Shown here: positions 50,520-60,942 of the stretch, in pieces | Numbering within the stretch: position 1 is the first letter of the stretch | How the letters are laid out: each line of letters begins with the position of its first letter | Origin: Paraburkholderia phytofirmans OLGA172 | Lineage (GTDB): Bacteria; Pseudomonadota; Gammaproteobacteria; Burkholderiales; Burkholderiaceae | Assembly (NCBI RefSeq): GCF_001634365.1 | Contig: NZ_CP014578.1 | Span: 1-64,000, forward strand | Direction of reading: 5' to 3' | DNA: 64,000 nt | Made by a program: the position numbers and the translations under genes | Notes under the pieces: generated by a model | Databases searched by the model: none | Seen by the model: only the letters and a program-made list of their open reading frames with translations | What the model was told of the DNA's origin: nothing

Positions 50520-51351
50520 CTTATTGACCGTGTTACGGCCCTTGCGCGGCGCGTGCCGCGTGCCGATTGTGCGCCGGCGCTGAGCGCGACGACGTTGGAC
50601 CGGCCCGGGAGAAATCGACGAGGCCAACGCGAAGAGTAAGACGGTCATCTGATGCCTCGATACGTGAGTGCGCAGGACTTGCGACGCTCAACGGTGTCAG
50701 GCAGCGGGGCCGGGTGTATCGAAGGAGATCGCTTTCAGTGAAGCATCGCTGCAGCGCCGCAGCACTTCTTGAATTTCTTGCCGCTGCCGCAAGGACAGGG
50801 GTCGTGGCGGCCGCGGAGGCAGTCGCGAGTTCGCGCCTTCTTGCACGGATCGGCGGCGCGGTACTGCCGTCATCCGTGTTGACCAATTGCGCGCATTGAC
50901 GGGGCCGTTGAGTCTTGACGAAGTAGCGGAGCAGTTCACGGGTCTTTCAATGTTTGTTCAAGTCTCTATTTTCGGTCTGTTCGATGATGTGTTGGCTGAT
51001 GTGCGATCGACGCTGGAAGTTGCGAGCGCGCTTGGCAATTCAGGTACCCGCAGCACGATGAGTAACGCGTAGAACCCGCAGTGCCGACGTGACCGCGCAA
51101 GGTCTTATGCCGGTCCGCATAGTTGCACATTTACAAATTATTGGTCGAACCATTTTTGTCAGCCTCGCGCAGTTTTTTTCGTTCACAAGAGGTCGGATGA
51201 AATCGGACCGTGACAATAAGAAAACTCCGAATGTGTCGTATTCGTTGCGCCAGCGCACGTTATGACAATTTGTAACCTCAACTTGCACAAGCTAAATGTG
51301 AACAGCCGCTAGTTTACGAACCTTGATTGTTTCGTATAACGAACCGGCAAA
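50520..51351. other. long intergenic region upstream of cdiA
   Basis: No intact gene is seen in 830 bases. The minus strand carries the end of a SEC-C-motif protein (50735-50866). The last 280 bases are more AT-rich and form the leader of cdiA. No cdiB/tpsB gene or fragment is visible here. Confidence 0.6.
50735..50866 (-). pseudogene. C-terminal remnant of a SEC-C zinc-motif protein
   Basis: The minus-strand frame ends [19 protein letters not shown], then GAAAMLH and a TGA stop. [15 protein letters not shown] is the SEC-C zinc motif seen at the end of SecA and many small proteins. An in-frame TGA stands about 20 codons upstream, so only the tail remains. Confidence 0.7.
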
Positions 51352-54300
51352 ATGAATAAGAACAATTACCGGCTGGTATTCAGCCGGGTGCGAGGGATGC
51401 TCGTCGCCGTCGAGGAAACCGCCACGGCAACGGGAAAGGAGAACAGACAGACCACGGTGCACAGTCGCGGTAATCCGGCAGTTCGCACAGCGCTATTTAC
51501 ACTGCGGCAGATCGCGTTCGCCGCACTCGCACTTATTGGCGCGCTGCCGTCGCTGTCGGGCGCACAGATCTTTCCGGGCGGCGCGCACGCCCCATCCGTC
51601 GTCCAGACCCAGAACGGCCTGGATCAGGTGAACATCAACCGGCCCTCGGGCACGGGCGTCTCGATGAATACCTATGGCCGGTTCGACGTGCAGCCGAAAG
51701 GCGCGATCCTGAACAATTCGCCCACCATCGTGCAGACGCAGCAGGCGGGCATGATTAACGGCAATCCGAATTTCGGACCAGGCCAGTCGGCGCGTGTCAT
51801 CGTCAACCAGGTTAACAGCAGCGCGGCCAGCCAGATCAATGGACATCTTGAAGTCGCGGGCCAGCGCGCGGAAGTTGTCATCGCGAACGGCTCTGGTATT
51901 TCGGTCAATGGTGGCGGTTTTATCAATACGTCCAGGGCCATCCTGACCACGGGCACGCCGAACTTTGCGCCGGACGGTTCACTCTCGGGCTTTAACGTGA
52001 CCGGGGGCAACATCAGCATCCAGGGCGCGGGGCTGAATGCAGGCGATACCGACCAGGTTGACCTGCTTTCCCGCGCCGTCCAGGCAAACGCCGCAATCTA
52101 TGCGAAGAACCTGAACGTCGTGACCGGTGCGAACAGTATCAGTCATGACAGACTCGCTGCAACGCCTGTCGCGGGCGATGGTCCGGCGCCGGGTGTCTCC
52201 ATCGACGTGAGCCAGCTTGGCGGCATGTACGCGAACAGGATCGTTCTGGTCGGCACTGAACAGGGCGTGGGTGTGTCCACCAAAGGTGTGCTGGCTGCGC
52301 AGTCGGGCGATCTGGTACTGAGCACCAATGGCCTGTTGACGCTCGCCGGACAGACCAATGCAAGCGGAAACCTAGCGCTGTCCGCACGGGATGGCATCGA
52401 CAACAGCGGGACAACCTACGCGCAGCAGAATGTCACAGCGAGCACGTCGGGCGGGCTCACGAATAGCGGTGTGGTGGCGGCGCAGCAGAGCACGACCGTC
52501 AATGCGGGCAGCGTGGCATCGACGGGTACGCTCGGTGCGGGTGTGAACGGCGACGGCAGCCTTGCGCAGTCCGGCGACCTGTCCGTGACGGCTGGCGGCA
52601 CACTAAGCGCGACCGGTCGCAACGCGGCCGGCGGTAATGCGGCGCTGAACGGCGCGGCGGTCAATCTCGCCGGAAGCAGTACCTCGGCCAACGGTGCGCT
52701 GGCACTCACGGCCAGCAGCGGCGACCTGAACCTGTCGGGCGCAACGGTGACGGCGGGCGGCGCGCTGGACACGCGCGCCTCCGGGACGCTGGTGAACGAC
52801 GGCGGTGTACTGTCGTCAGGCGGTCCGCAGACCGTCACGGCGGGCGCACTGTCCAACCGCAATGGGCAGATTGTCTCGGGCAGTACGCTCAACGTCGCGG
52901 CAACAAGTGACTTGTCGAACCAGGGCGGCACGCTGCAGTCGTCAGGCGTACTTTCCGTCAATGCCGCTTCGCTCGACAACACGGGAGGTCATGTTGCGGC
53001 GCTGGGCGCGGACAGCCTCACGCTGGCGACGGTCGGCGTGCTGAACAATGGCGTGGGCGGCACCATCGGCGGCAATGGCAACGTAACCGTGCAGGCCGGA
53101 CAGATCGCAAACGCGGGTTCGATCACGGCGGTGCAGTCACTGATTGCCAGCGCCGTGCAGACGCTGTTCAACAGTGGCACGCTGGCGGCGAATGGCAACG
53201 TCACGCTGTCCGCAGGTTCGACGCTGACGAACGCGAACACCATCGCGGCGGGTCATCTTGCAACACTGACGGCGGCGACATTCGACAACAGCCACGGCAA
53301 CCTCGGTGCGGACCAGCTCGCGCTGCATGCGGCGAACCTCGTTAACCACGGCGGCAGCATCACGCAGACCGGCACAGGCGCGATGACCGTCGATGTAACC
53401 GGCACGCTCGACAATTCGGGCGGCACGCTGCAGACCAACAGTGACGGCCTGGCGCTCGGCCCCGCTGCGCTCATCAACGACGGCGGCACGATTGCCAGTT
53501 CCGGCACCGGCACGCTGTCGGTCGATACCGGAACACTGTCGAACAACGGCGGCACGATTGCGACGAATGGCGCACTCGATGTCCGCTCGGGTGTGGCTTC
53601 AAACCGGGGCGGCACGCTGGCCGCGCAGACGGGTGCGACGCTCCACGTTGCCTCACTGGACAACAGCGCGGGCGGCTATGTCGGCGCTCAGACCGTTTCG
53701 GTGTCGGACACAGGCGCGTTCAACAACGCAGGCGGCACGATCCAGGCGGACGACACGCTCTCCGTCTCGGCGCAGTCGGTTGCCAACGATGGCGGTTCCA
53801 TCGCGAACGGCGGCACCGGTAAGACGACGGTTGTCGCCAGCGGTGTGGTCACGAACACGGCCGACGGCCTGATTGGTGGCAATGGCGACGTGTCGGTATC
53901 GGGTGGCAGCATCGGCAATGCGGGTGGCACGGTCACAGCGGGCGGCGCGGCCGCGGTGCAGTCCGGCAGCGTGCTCGACAACCGTGCAGGGCTGATCCAG
54001 GGTAGCGGCAACCTGATGGCGTCGGCGCAGGGCGCAATCGACAATACGGGCGGCCAGATCGAGGCGGATGCGACGGTAGACAAGCCTGCGGCAACGCTGG
54101 TCGTCACGGGCGCATCGCTCGACAACGCGAACGGTCGCATCGCGAACACCGGATCGGGTGCGACGACTGTGAGTGCTGCCACCATCACGAACAGCAATAC
54201 GGGCGGCGTCGCTGGCGCAGGCACCATTGGCGGCAATGGTGACGTGACCGTGAACGCAGACACGCTGTCGAACACGAACGGCGCGCAGCTCGTGTCGGGC

Positions 54301-57300
54301 TACGACCTGATGCTGGACATTACGCAGCTCGCGGACAACACGAACGCAACGCTTTCGGGTGCAGGCAACGTCACGCTGAACGGCCCCAATGCAAGTGTCA
54401 TCAATGCGGGTGGGTCGATCCACGGCAACGGTGCGATTGCGCTGAACGCGGCTTCGCTCGACAACACGTCGGGCCGGATCGGCAACGATCCCCCAGGGGG
54501 ACTTCCTTCGGGGCGTGCGGGCAGAGGCGGCTCGGTATCCGTCAGTGCCGGCACGCTGGCGAACCAGAACGGCGTGATTGGCAGCGATCAGAACCTGAGC
54601 ATCACGACGAACCAGCTTACGGGTGACGGCAGGATCATTGCCGGGAACGACGGTGCAGTGACGGTCAACAGCGATTACACGCTCACCGGCACCAACCGGA
54701 TTCAGGCCAACCACAACCTGACGTTTACGACAGCAGGCACCTTCACGAACCAGGGCACGCTCGGCGCGGTGAACGTACTGACTGTGAACGCGGCGAACGT
54801 GGACAACCAGACCGGCGCGAACCTCAACTCGTCAGACACGACGGTCAATGCGGCGAATGCCATCACCAACGCAGGCCGCATCGAAGGCGATTCGGTGACG
54901 ACGCACAGCGCGTCGCTGACCAACACCGCAACGATTGTCGGCAACACGGTCACGCTGAACGCCGGTTCCATTGCCAACATGGGCGCGGCTGCGGCCATTG
55001 CCGCGGCGTCGGCGGTCAACCTGTATGCATCGGGCGACATCTCCAATACGGGCGGTGCGAACATCTTCAGTCTCGGTGACATCAACATCGCTGCAGATGG
55101 CACGCGCGATGTGAACGGACTGCTCGCCAACCGCAGCAACTCCGTCACCAATGACCAGTCCACCATCGAGGCGCAGGGCAACGTCGAGGTCGCCACGCAG
55201 ACGCTGACCAACACACGCCCCGCCCCCACCGTCGAGACGGTGACCACCGATGTCGATACGGTTCACCAGACCAAGCGCAGCAGGTACATGGCCTGCACGA
55301 CCGGAAACGCCGACAAGGGGTACTGTACGCAGGCCATGTGGGACGATGGCTATATCGTGCCAATCACCGCCACGTGGTCAGGGGCGGATGTCATGTCACA
55401 GAACACTGGCCCCAATGCGACTGACAAGGTGCTGGTAGTGAACGTCAACGGCCAGCCGCAGACGATCTACTACAACACGCTGACGACCAACGCTGACGGC
55501 TCGATCACCGCCACTTACTGGGACGACTACGATCCGAACGTCAACTACGATCCCGGCACCGAATACGCATCGCGCAACGACGCCCACAAGGGGTATCAGC
55601 GGGTCGAGATCGCACGCGACACGACGACCACGACGCAGCAGGACCAGGTCACCGGGCAGCAGGCCCAACAGGCGCAGATCATGGCGGCCGGCAACATGCT
55701 ACTTGCGAACGTCGGCACGCTGAACAATGAATACAGTGCGATCGGCGCGGGCGGATCCATCCAGATCGGCAGCGCACAGGCAGACGGCGATGTGGCAAGC
55801 GGCAACTACGGGGGCACCCTCGTCAACAACATCGGCCAGACGCTATACCAGTATCAGAAGCAGGACATCGTTTCGACCTACGCGTGGAACGAGAACATTT
55901 CGCGCGATGTGGGGACGGTGGTCGAGCCGTCGATTATCCTGTCACCCGTTGCCATCGGCGGAACGGGCGGAACGATCATCGCGAACAACCCGGTGCAGAT
56001 CAGCGCGACCGACATCAACAACACGAACGTTTCGGCGGCGAACTCCGCGACCGGCGCGACAGGCGGCACGCTCGGGGCGAATGGCACGGTGGGCGGCATT
56101 ACCGGCACGGGTGCGCAGACGGTCAACCTGGCAACCGGCCAGACACAGACCATCAACGCACCACAGTCCATCGCCGGACCGGGTGGCGCGCTCGGTATCA
56201 CGCTGCCGTCGAGCGGCCTGTATACGTTCAACACCGCACCCGGCGCGTCCTATCTGGTCGTCACCGATCGGCGCCTGACCAGCTACACGAGTTTCATTTC
56301 GAGCGACTACATGCTGGGGGCACTCGGCCTTGATCCGTCGAAGACCATCAAGCGGCTGGGCGATGGCGTGTACGAGGAACAGATGGTGCGCAACCAGATC
56401 ACGCAGCTCACGGGCCGCGTCTATCTGCAGGGCTACACGAGCAAAGAGGACGAGTACCGCGCGCTGATGAGCAACGGTGTGAACGTCGCGAAGGAATTCA
56501 ACCTCGAACCGGGGCTGGCGCTGACTGCCGCGCAGATGGATGCGCTCACCAGCGATATCGTGTGGCTGGTGAACCAGACTGTCACGCTGCCGGACGGCAC
56601 GACGCAAACGGTGCTGACGCCGGTCGTGTATCTGGCCCACGCCCACGCGAACGACCTGCAGCCGACCGGTGCACTGATTGCCGCCGATGATGTGGAGATT
56701 CACGCCACCGGCAGCGCGACCAACTCGGGCGTCATCAAGGGCGGTACGCAGACCGTTGTTGCTGCGACCAATATCCTGAACCGGGGCGGCTCCATCGGTA
56801 GCGGTTCGGGCAGCAGCACGGACAACGGCACGACGGTTGTTTCGGCGACGAATGATGTGGTCAATGCATCGGGACGCATCACCGGCAACCGGGTTGCCGT
56901 GCTCGCGGGTCGTGACATCGTGAACACGACGCTGGTGGATACCGTTGGTGTCAGTTCGGCGGTCGGCAACAGCAAGGTCAGCCAGAGCCTGCTCGGCGCA
57001 CAGGGCACGATTGCATCGACGGGTGATCTGCTTGTGGTGGCAGGTAATGACCTGACGGTTCATGGTGCGAGCATCGCGGCGGGCGGCAACGCGCAGATCG
57101 CGGCAGGGCACGACATTACCGTGGATACGGTGCAGTCGGACACGTCGCAGTCGGTCACGAAGAATGCGGACCATCATTGGGAAGCGTCCAGCACGATCAA
57201 CCAGACCGGTGCAATCACGGCAGGCGGCAGTCTCGCGATGCAAAGCGGCAACGATACGACGCTCAAGGGGGCGACGGTCACCGCGGGCAGCGACATGGCG

Positions 57301-60300
57301 GTTGTCGCGGGCGGCAACCTGACGGCAACGACCGTTACCAACACCGCGAACTCCAACAATGTCGCAACCGACGACAGGACGCGCAAGCAGGCAGACCGCA
57401 GCTACGACGAACAGGCAGTGGGCTCGACCATTTCTGCTGGCGGCAATGCGACGCTCGCGGCCCTGAGCGCCGATCCGACAAAGGGCAACGTCACGCTCAC
57501 CGGTTCGTCGCTGGCAGCAGGCCGTGGCGCGGCAACCATTGCGGCCACGGGCGACGTAAACATCAATGAAGGCCGTGAGGAACACGATTCGTACTCGGCG
57601 ACCGAATCAAAGCGTGGCAGCTTTGTGCATGGCTCGACCACTGACACGATGCAGAACACGCAGGCGAACATCGGCGTTGGCAGTACCGTGTCGGGCGATA
57701 TGGTAACGGTTAGCGCTGGCCGCGACCTGAACGTCAAAGGCTCGACCATCGCGGGCACGAATGACGTGAATCTGGCGGCAGCAGGCAACGTGAACATCAC
57801 GACCTCGCAGGACACACAGAGCACATCGAGCTACTACCAGAAGCACGAGTCCGGCATCGGCACAGGCGGTGGGATCGGCATTTCGGTGGGCAGCAAGACG
57901 CAGACCGACACGGCCAGTACCACGCAGGTAACGAACACCGGCAGCACGGTCGGCTCGCTTGATGGCAGTCTGAACATCACCGCAGGCAAGGACTTGCACG
58001 TAACGGGTAGCGATCTGGTTGCGGCGCAGAATCTCACGGGCACCGGTGCGAACGTCACGATCGACTCTGCCGTCGATACGATGCACCACGACGAGACGCA
58101 CAAGGTCAAACAGAGCGGCTTTACGCTCGCGATCAGGGCCCCGGTGATTGACGCGGTGTCCAACACGGTAGACCAGGCGCATGCGGCGAGCCATAGCCAG
58201 GATGATCGCGCGGCAGCACTGCACGGCATGGCGGCGGCGAGTGGCGCAATCGATTCGGTGGGTGCGGCTGGCGCTGCATTGGGCGCGCTCGCCAAGAACC
58301 AGAAGCCGGAAGCGAAGGTTGAACTCAGCTACGGCAGCAGCCACAGCAAGAGCACCTACACCGAGGACAGCACGACCAATCGCGGGTCAAGTGTCACGGC
58401 GGGCGGCACAGCCGCGTTCGTTGCGACCGGCGACGGCACGCCGGGAAGCGGCAACCTGACGATTGCAGGTGCGAACGTGAACGCGAATGACGTGATCCTG
58501 GGGGCAAGAAACCAGGTCAATCTCGTGAACACGACCGATACCGACTCGACGCGCAGCAGCAACGAGTCCAGCAGCGCGAGCGTGGGTATCTCCTATGGCA
58601 GGCAGGGCTTCGGTGTCGATGCGTCGATGTCGAAGGCGCACGGCAATGGCAACAGCGATGCCGCCATGCAGAACAACACGCATGTGACGGCGGCCAACAC
58701 CGCGACGATCATTTCGGGTGGCGACACCAACATCGTCGGGTCGAACGTCAACGGTCGCCAGGTGAACGCCGATGTCGGCGGCAACCTGAACATCGCGAGC
58801 GTGCAGGACACGATGCCGAGCGCGGCGCATCAGGAGAGCACGGGCGGTGGATTTGCAATCGGCCAGGGCGGCGGCAGCGCGAGCTTCAGCCAGACGAATG
58901 CGAACGCGAACGGCAGCTATGCAGGTGTCAATGAGCAGGCCGGGATTCACGCGGGTACGGGTGGGTTTGATATTGATGTCCACGGCAACACCGATCTCAA
59001 GGGCGCTACCATAGCCAGTGACGCCACGCCGGAGAGGAACACGCTCAGCACTGGCACACTGTCCTTCTCGGACATGCAAAACAGTTCGAACTACGATGCG
59101 AAAAGCAGCGGATTCTCGGCCGGCGCTTCAATGGGTTTGCCGGACAAGGCGGTTGGACCGGCCTCGGTGCCAGACTCGGGCGGTATCACGCCGTCTCTTG
59201 GCCAGCACGACAGCGGCAGTGACAGCGCGACGACACGTAGCGGCGTGAGCACCGGTGCGATCAATATCACGGACACTGACCATCAGACGCAGGACGTGGC
59301 GAGCCTGAACCGCGACACGTCGGACACGAACGCCACGGTCGCGAAAGCGCCGGACCTGAACAACCTGCTGGAGCGGCAGGCCGACATGATGAGTGCGGCG
59401 AGCGCGGCCGGTCAGGCAGTGGCGACGCAGATCGGCAACTATGCGGACCGGCGTCTGCAGGAGGCTCGGGATGCGGGCGATCAGGCGGGCATTGCGGCGT
59501 GGTCTGAGGGTGGCAGCGCGCGCGTGGCGATGCACACGGCAGGCGGTGCGCTGGTGGCCGGACTCGGCGGCGGCAATGCGTTGGGCGGCGCCGCGGGTGC
59601 GGCGACGTCGGCGGTACTGGCGGGGAACCTGAACGGCATCAGCAATGCGGTTCACGATGCAAACCCAACTGGCGACGCCGACGCGAATCGCATGCTGGGC
59701 AACATCCTGGCCAATGCGCTAGCCGGAAGCGCGGGCGCACTCGTAGGCGGAAATTCCGGTGCATTTGCGGGGGCGAACGAGGATCTGTACAACCGTAGTA
59801 CTTCGTGCAACGGCGCTCACTGCGATGACAGCAATGCGATCGGCAAACGGAGCGATACAGCCGATGCGTTCAGAATCGATCTGGTGTCGCAGGCGTGCGG
59901 TGCGGGCGCGCAGTGTAGTGAGGCGGTGATTCAGGTCGCGATTCAGGCGCAGAGTGCGAATGCAGATGCGGCCTCGGCGAACATGCAGACGGCGGCGGCG
60001 TATGGTGCACCAGTTGGTGTGCTGGCGTTGATCGGACCGCAAGCGGTGGCGGCTGCTGCACTGGCCGGTGGATTTGATTATTGGGGCGATGCTGTCAGTT
60101 ACGCAATGGGCCTGTCGAGAGACAAGCCGGACTTTACGAAGTCATACACTACGGGCGTGATAAATGGGGCTCTTTATCCATTTGCCATTGCAGACACGGC
60201 GATTGCCGGCATGGGAACTGCCGGAAAGGTTGCGGCCAATGGCTACAATGCCATCGTGGCAGGAACTGGTGCGTTTGGTTCGGCAGCGGTTACTCACCAA

Positions 60301-60456
60301 GCTAGCCCCGATGCATCTGGTGGATTTGCTGCTGGTTCTGCTGCTGCGGGCGGGGCGACGAAGGTTCTGTTCCCTGGCACTCTGGGTAACTTACTCAATA
60401 ACGTGATCCAAGGTTTAAGCGGCCCATTCCAGAATGCTATTACGCAACATAAATGA
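51352..60456 (+). CDS. cdiA: CdiA/filamentous haemagglutinin-type contact-dependent toxin exoprotein
   Basis: A 3034-aa two-partner-secretion protein. It has an extended signal peptide (MNKNNYRLVFSRVRGMLVAV, hydrophobic core near 48-70) and a TPS secretion domain (about 75-290). Long FHA repeats rich in GGN and LDN follow (about 290-1290), then a central domain (about 1290-1720) and FHA-2 repeats (about 1800-2560). The toxin boundary motif NEDLYN lies at 2809-2814, the Burkholderia counterpart of VENN. The last 220 residues are the variable toxin, Ala/Gly-rich and hydrophobic (PVGVLALIGPQAVAAAALAG) without nuclease motifs, so membrane damage is more likely than RNA or DNA cleavage. Its stop overlaps the immunity gene by 4 nt. 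No cdiB is present in the window. Confidence 0.88.
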   Translation: MNKNNYRLVFSRVRGMLVAVEETATATGKENRQTTVHSRGNPAVRTALFTLRQIAFAALALIGALPSLSGAQIFPGGAHAPSVVQTQNGLDQVNINRPSGTGVSMNTYGRFDVQPKGAILNNSPTIVQTQQAGMINGNPNFGPGQSARVIVNQVNSSAASQINGHLEVAGQRAEVVIANGSGISVNGGGFINTSRAILTTGTPNFAPDGSLSGFNVTGGNISIQGAGLNAGDTDQVDLLSRAVQANAAIYAKNLNVVTGANSISHDRLAATPVAGDGPAPGVSIDVSQLGGMYANRIVLVGTEQGVGVSTKGVLAAQSGDLVLSTNGLLTLAGQTNASGNLALSARDGIDNSGTTYAQQNVTASTSGGLTNSGVVAAQQSTTVNAGSVASTGTLGAGVNGDGSLAQSGDLSVTAGGTLSATGRNAAGGNAALNGAAVNLAGSSTSANGALALTASSGDLNLSGATVTAGGALDTRASGTLVNDGGVLSSGGPQTVTAGALSNRNGQIVSGSTLNVAATSDLSNQGGTLQSSGVLSVNAASLDNTGGHVAALGADSLTLATVGVLNNGVGGTIGGNGNVTVQAGQIANAGSITAVQSLIASAVQTLFNSGTLAANGNVTLSAGSTLTNANTIAAGHLATLTAATFDNSHGNLGADQLALHAANLVNHGGSITQTGTGAMTVDVTGTLDNSGGTLQTNSDGLALGPAALINDGGTIASSGTGTLSVDTGTLSNNGGTIATNGALDVRSGVASNRGGTLAAQTGATLHVASLDNSAGGYVGAQTVSVSDTGAFNNAGGTIQADDTLSVSAQSVANDGGSIANGGTGKTTVVASGVVTNTADGLIGGNGDVSVSGGSIGNAGGTVTAGGAAAVQSGSVLDNRAGLIQGSGNLMASAQGAIDNTGGQIEADATVDKPAATLVVTGASLDNANGRIANTGSGATTVSAATITNSNTGGVAGAGTIGGNGDVTVNADTLSNTNGAQLVSGYDLMLDITQLADNTNATLSGAGNVTLNGPNASVINAGGSIHGNGAIALNAASLDNTSGRIGNDPPGGLPSGRAGRGGSVSVSAGTLANQNGVIGSDQNLSITTNQLTGDGRIIAGNDGAVTVNSDYTLTGTNRIQANHNLTFTTAGTFTNQGTLGAVNVLTVNAANVDNQTGANLNSSDTTVNAANAITNAGRIEGDSVTTHSASLTNTATIVGNTVTLNAGSIANMGAAAAIAAASAVNLYASGDISNTGGANIFSLGDINIAADGTRDVNGLLANRSNSVTNDQSTIEAQGNVEVATQTLTNTRPAPTVETVTTDVDTVHQTKRSRYMACTTGNADKGYCTQAMWDDGYIVPITATWSGADVMSQNTGPNATDKVLVVNVNGQPQTIYYNTLTTNADGSITATYWDDYDPNVNYDPGTEYASRNDAHKGYQRVEIARDTTTTTQQDQVTGQQAQQAQIMAAGNMLLANVGTLNNEYSAIGAGGSIQIGSAQADGDVASGNYGGTLVNNIGQTLYQYQKQDIVSTYAWNENISRDVGTVVEPSIILSPVAIGGTGGTIIANNPVQISATDINNTNVSAANSATGATGGTLGANGTVGGITGTGAQTVNLATGQTQTINAPQSIAGPGGALGITLPSSGLYTFNTAPGASYLVVTDRRLTSYTSFISSDYMLGALGLDPSKTIKRLGDGVYEEQMVRNQITQLTGRVYLQGYTSKEDEYRALMSNGVNVAKEFNLEPGLALTAAQMDALTSDIVWLVNQTVTLPDGTTQTVLTPVVYLAHAHANDLQPTGALIAADDVEIHATGSATNSGVIKGGTQTVVAATNILNRGGSIGSGSGSSTDNGTTVVSATNDVVNASGRITGNRVAVLAGRDIVNTTLVDTVGVSSAVGNSKVSQSLLGAQGTIASTGDLLVVAGNDLTVHGASIAAGGNAQIAAGHDITVDTVQSDTSQSVTKNADHHWEASSTINQTGAITAGGSLAMQSGNDTTLKGATVTAGSDMAVVAGGNLTATTVTNTANSNNVATDDRTRKQADRSYDEQAVGSTISAGGNATLAALSADPTKGNVTLTGSSLAAGRGAATIAATGDVNINEGREEHDSYSATESKRGSFVHGSTTDTMQNTQANIGVGSTVSGDMVTVSAGRDLNVKGSTIAGTNDVNLAAAGNVNITTSQDTQSTSSYYQKHESGIGTGGGIGISVGSKTQTDTASTTQVTNTGSTVGSLDGSLNITAGKDLHVTGSDLVAAQNLTGTGANVTIDSAVDTMHHDETHKVKQSGFTLAIRAPVIDAVSNTVDQAHAASHSQDDRAAALHGMAAASGAIDSVGAAGAALGALAKNQKPEAKVELSYGSSHSKSTYTEDSTTNRGSSVTAGGTAAFVATGDGTPGSGNLTIAGANVNANDVILGARNQVNLVNTTDTDSTRSSNESSSASVGISYGRQGFGVDASMSKAHGNGNSDAAMQNNTHVTAANTATIISGGDTNIVGSNVNGRQVNADVGGNLNIASVQDTMPSAAHQESTGGGFAIGQGGGSASFSQTNANANGSYAGVNEQAGIHAGTGGFDIDVHGNTDLKGATIASDATPERNTLSTGTLSFSDMQNSSNYDAKSSGFSAGASMGLPDKAVGPASVPDSGGITPSLGQHDSGSDSATTRSGVSTGAINITDTDHQTQDVASLNRDTSDTNATVAKAPDLNNLLERQADMMSAASAAGQAVATQIGNYADRRLQEARDAGDQAGIAAWSEGGSARVAMHTAGGALVAGLGGGNALGGAAGAATSAVLAGNLNGISNAVHDANPTGDADANRMLGNILANALAGSAGALVGGNSGAFAGANEDLYNRSTSCNGAHCDDSNAIGKRSDTADAFRIDLVSQACGAGAQCSEAVIQVAIQAQSANADAASANMQTAAAYGAPVGVLALIGPQAVAAAALAGGFDYWGDAVSYAMGLSRDKPDFTKSYTTGVINGALYPFAIADTAIAGMGTAGKVAANGYNAIVAGTGAFGSAAVTHQASPDASGGFAAGSAAAGGATKVLFPGTLGNLLNNVIQGLSGPFQNAITQHK
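58786..58874 (+). repeat. cdiA segment that recurs downstream
   Basis: These 89 bp, coding for NIASVQDTMPSAAHQESTGG and neighbours, are repeated at 60943-61031 with 4 differences. Confidence 0.85.
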
Positions 60457-60686
60457 CACGGTCTAAAGATGCGCAAGCCAAGCTTCGCGCGCTCATGAAA
60501 CGAGCTTTAATAGCCTACTCGGGTGCGGTAGGGATTGTAGTCTTTGCGCTTGCTATTTCGATTGGGCACGGTGCAGGCCTGAAGCCTCTTCTGATACTGA
60601 TGCCGCTGTTTTTTATTCTGTTTGGAGGCGTCACGTATCAGCTCATCAAGGAGTTGCGTGAGCTAAAGAAGAACAAAGGCGAATAA
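60453..60686 (+). CDS. cdiI: small membrane immunity protein for the CdiA toxin
   Basis: A 77-aa protein with two membrane helices (AYSGAVGIVVFALAISIG near 22-39 and PLLILMPLFFILFGGV near 45-60) and charged ends (MTRSKDAQAKLR, LIKELRELKKNKGE). It overlaps the cdiA stop by 4 nt (ATGA), the normal place for cdiI. A membrane-embedded immunity protein normally guards against toxins that form pores or act at the inner membrane, which agrees with the hydrophobic toxin region. I cannot name the family. A strong hairpin spans its stop codon. Confidence 0.68.
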   Translation: MTRSKDAQAKLRALMKRALIAYSGAVGIVVFALAISIGHGAGLKPLLILMPLFFILFGGVTYQLIKELRELKKNKGE

Positions 60687-60720
60687 CAGCAAACCCGGCC
60701 GCAGCCGGGTTTGCTGTTAT
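60683..60720 (+). terminator. 17-bp perfect hairpin over the cdiI stop
   Basis: ATAACAGCAAACCCGGC (60683-60699) pairs perfectly with its complement (60704-60720) around CGCA. The stop TAA (60684-60686) is inside the left arm. There is no T-run, yet the stem is very stable and probably ends or protects the transcript. It is nearly symmetric, so it can also act on the minus strand. Confidence 0.7.
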
Positions 60721-60730
60721 AGGTGTCATT

Positions 60731-60935
60731 CATTTCCGTCTGCTGAGTCGTTGCCGTGTGCAGGAGGCTGCTCCGATCGCGACGGCGGAAGCGCTTGACG
60801 TGAAACAGACGGAAGGCGGTGAACTGCTGTTCACGTTTGGGGAGCGCGTATGGCGTATCCGTGGCTGGCAGAAGAACCTCGGACCGGAACAGATGCGCGT
60901 GAACGTGCATCGACAACGGCGGGCGTGTCGGGTGC
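60731..60935 (+). pseudogene. fragment of a CHC2/primase-like mobile-element gene
   Basis: The frame around EALDVKQTEGGELLFTFGER, then VWRIRGWQKN and LGPEQMRVNVHRQRR, resembles the central part of CHC2-zinc-finger primase-like proteins (FGxRxWRVRGLxKNLxxxxMRVN). Neither the zinc finger nor a C-terminus is present, and a cdiA-derived segment begins at 60943. The family assignment is from memory and moderate. Confidence 0.4.
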
Positions 60936-60942
60936 GTGTGTT

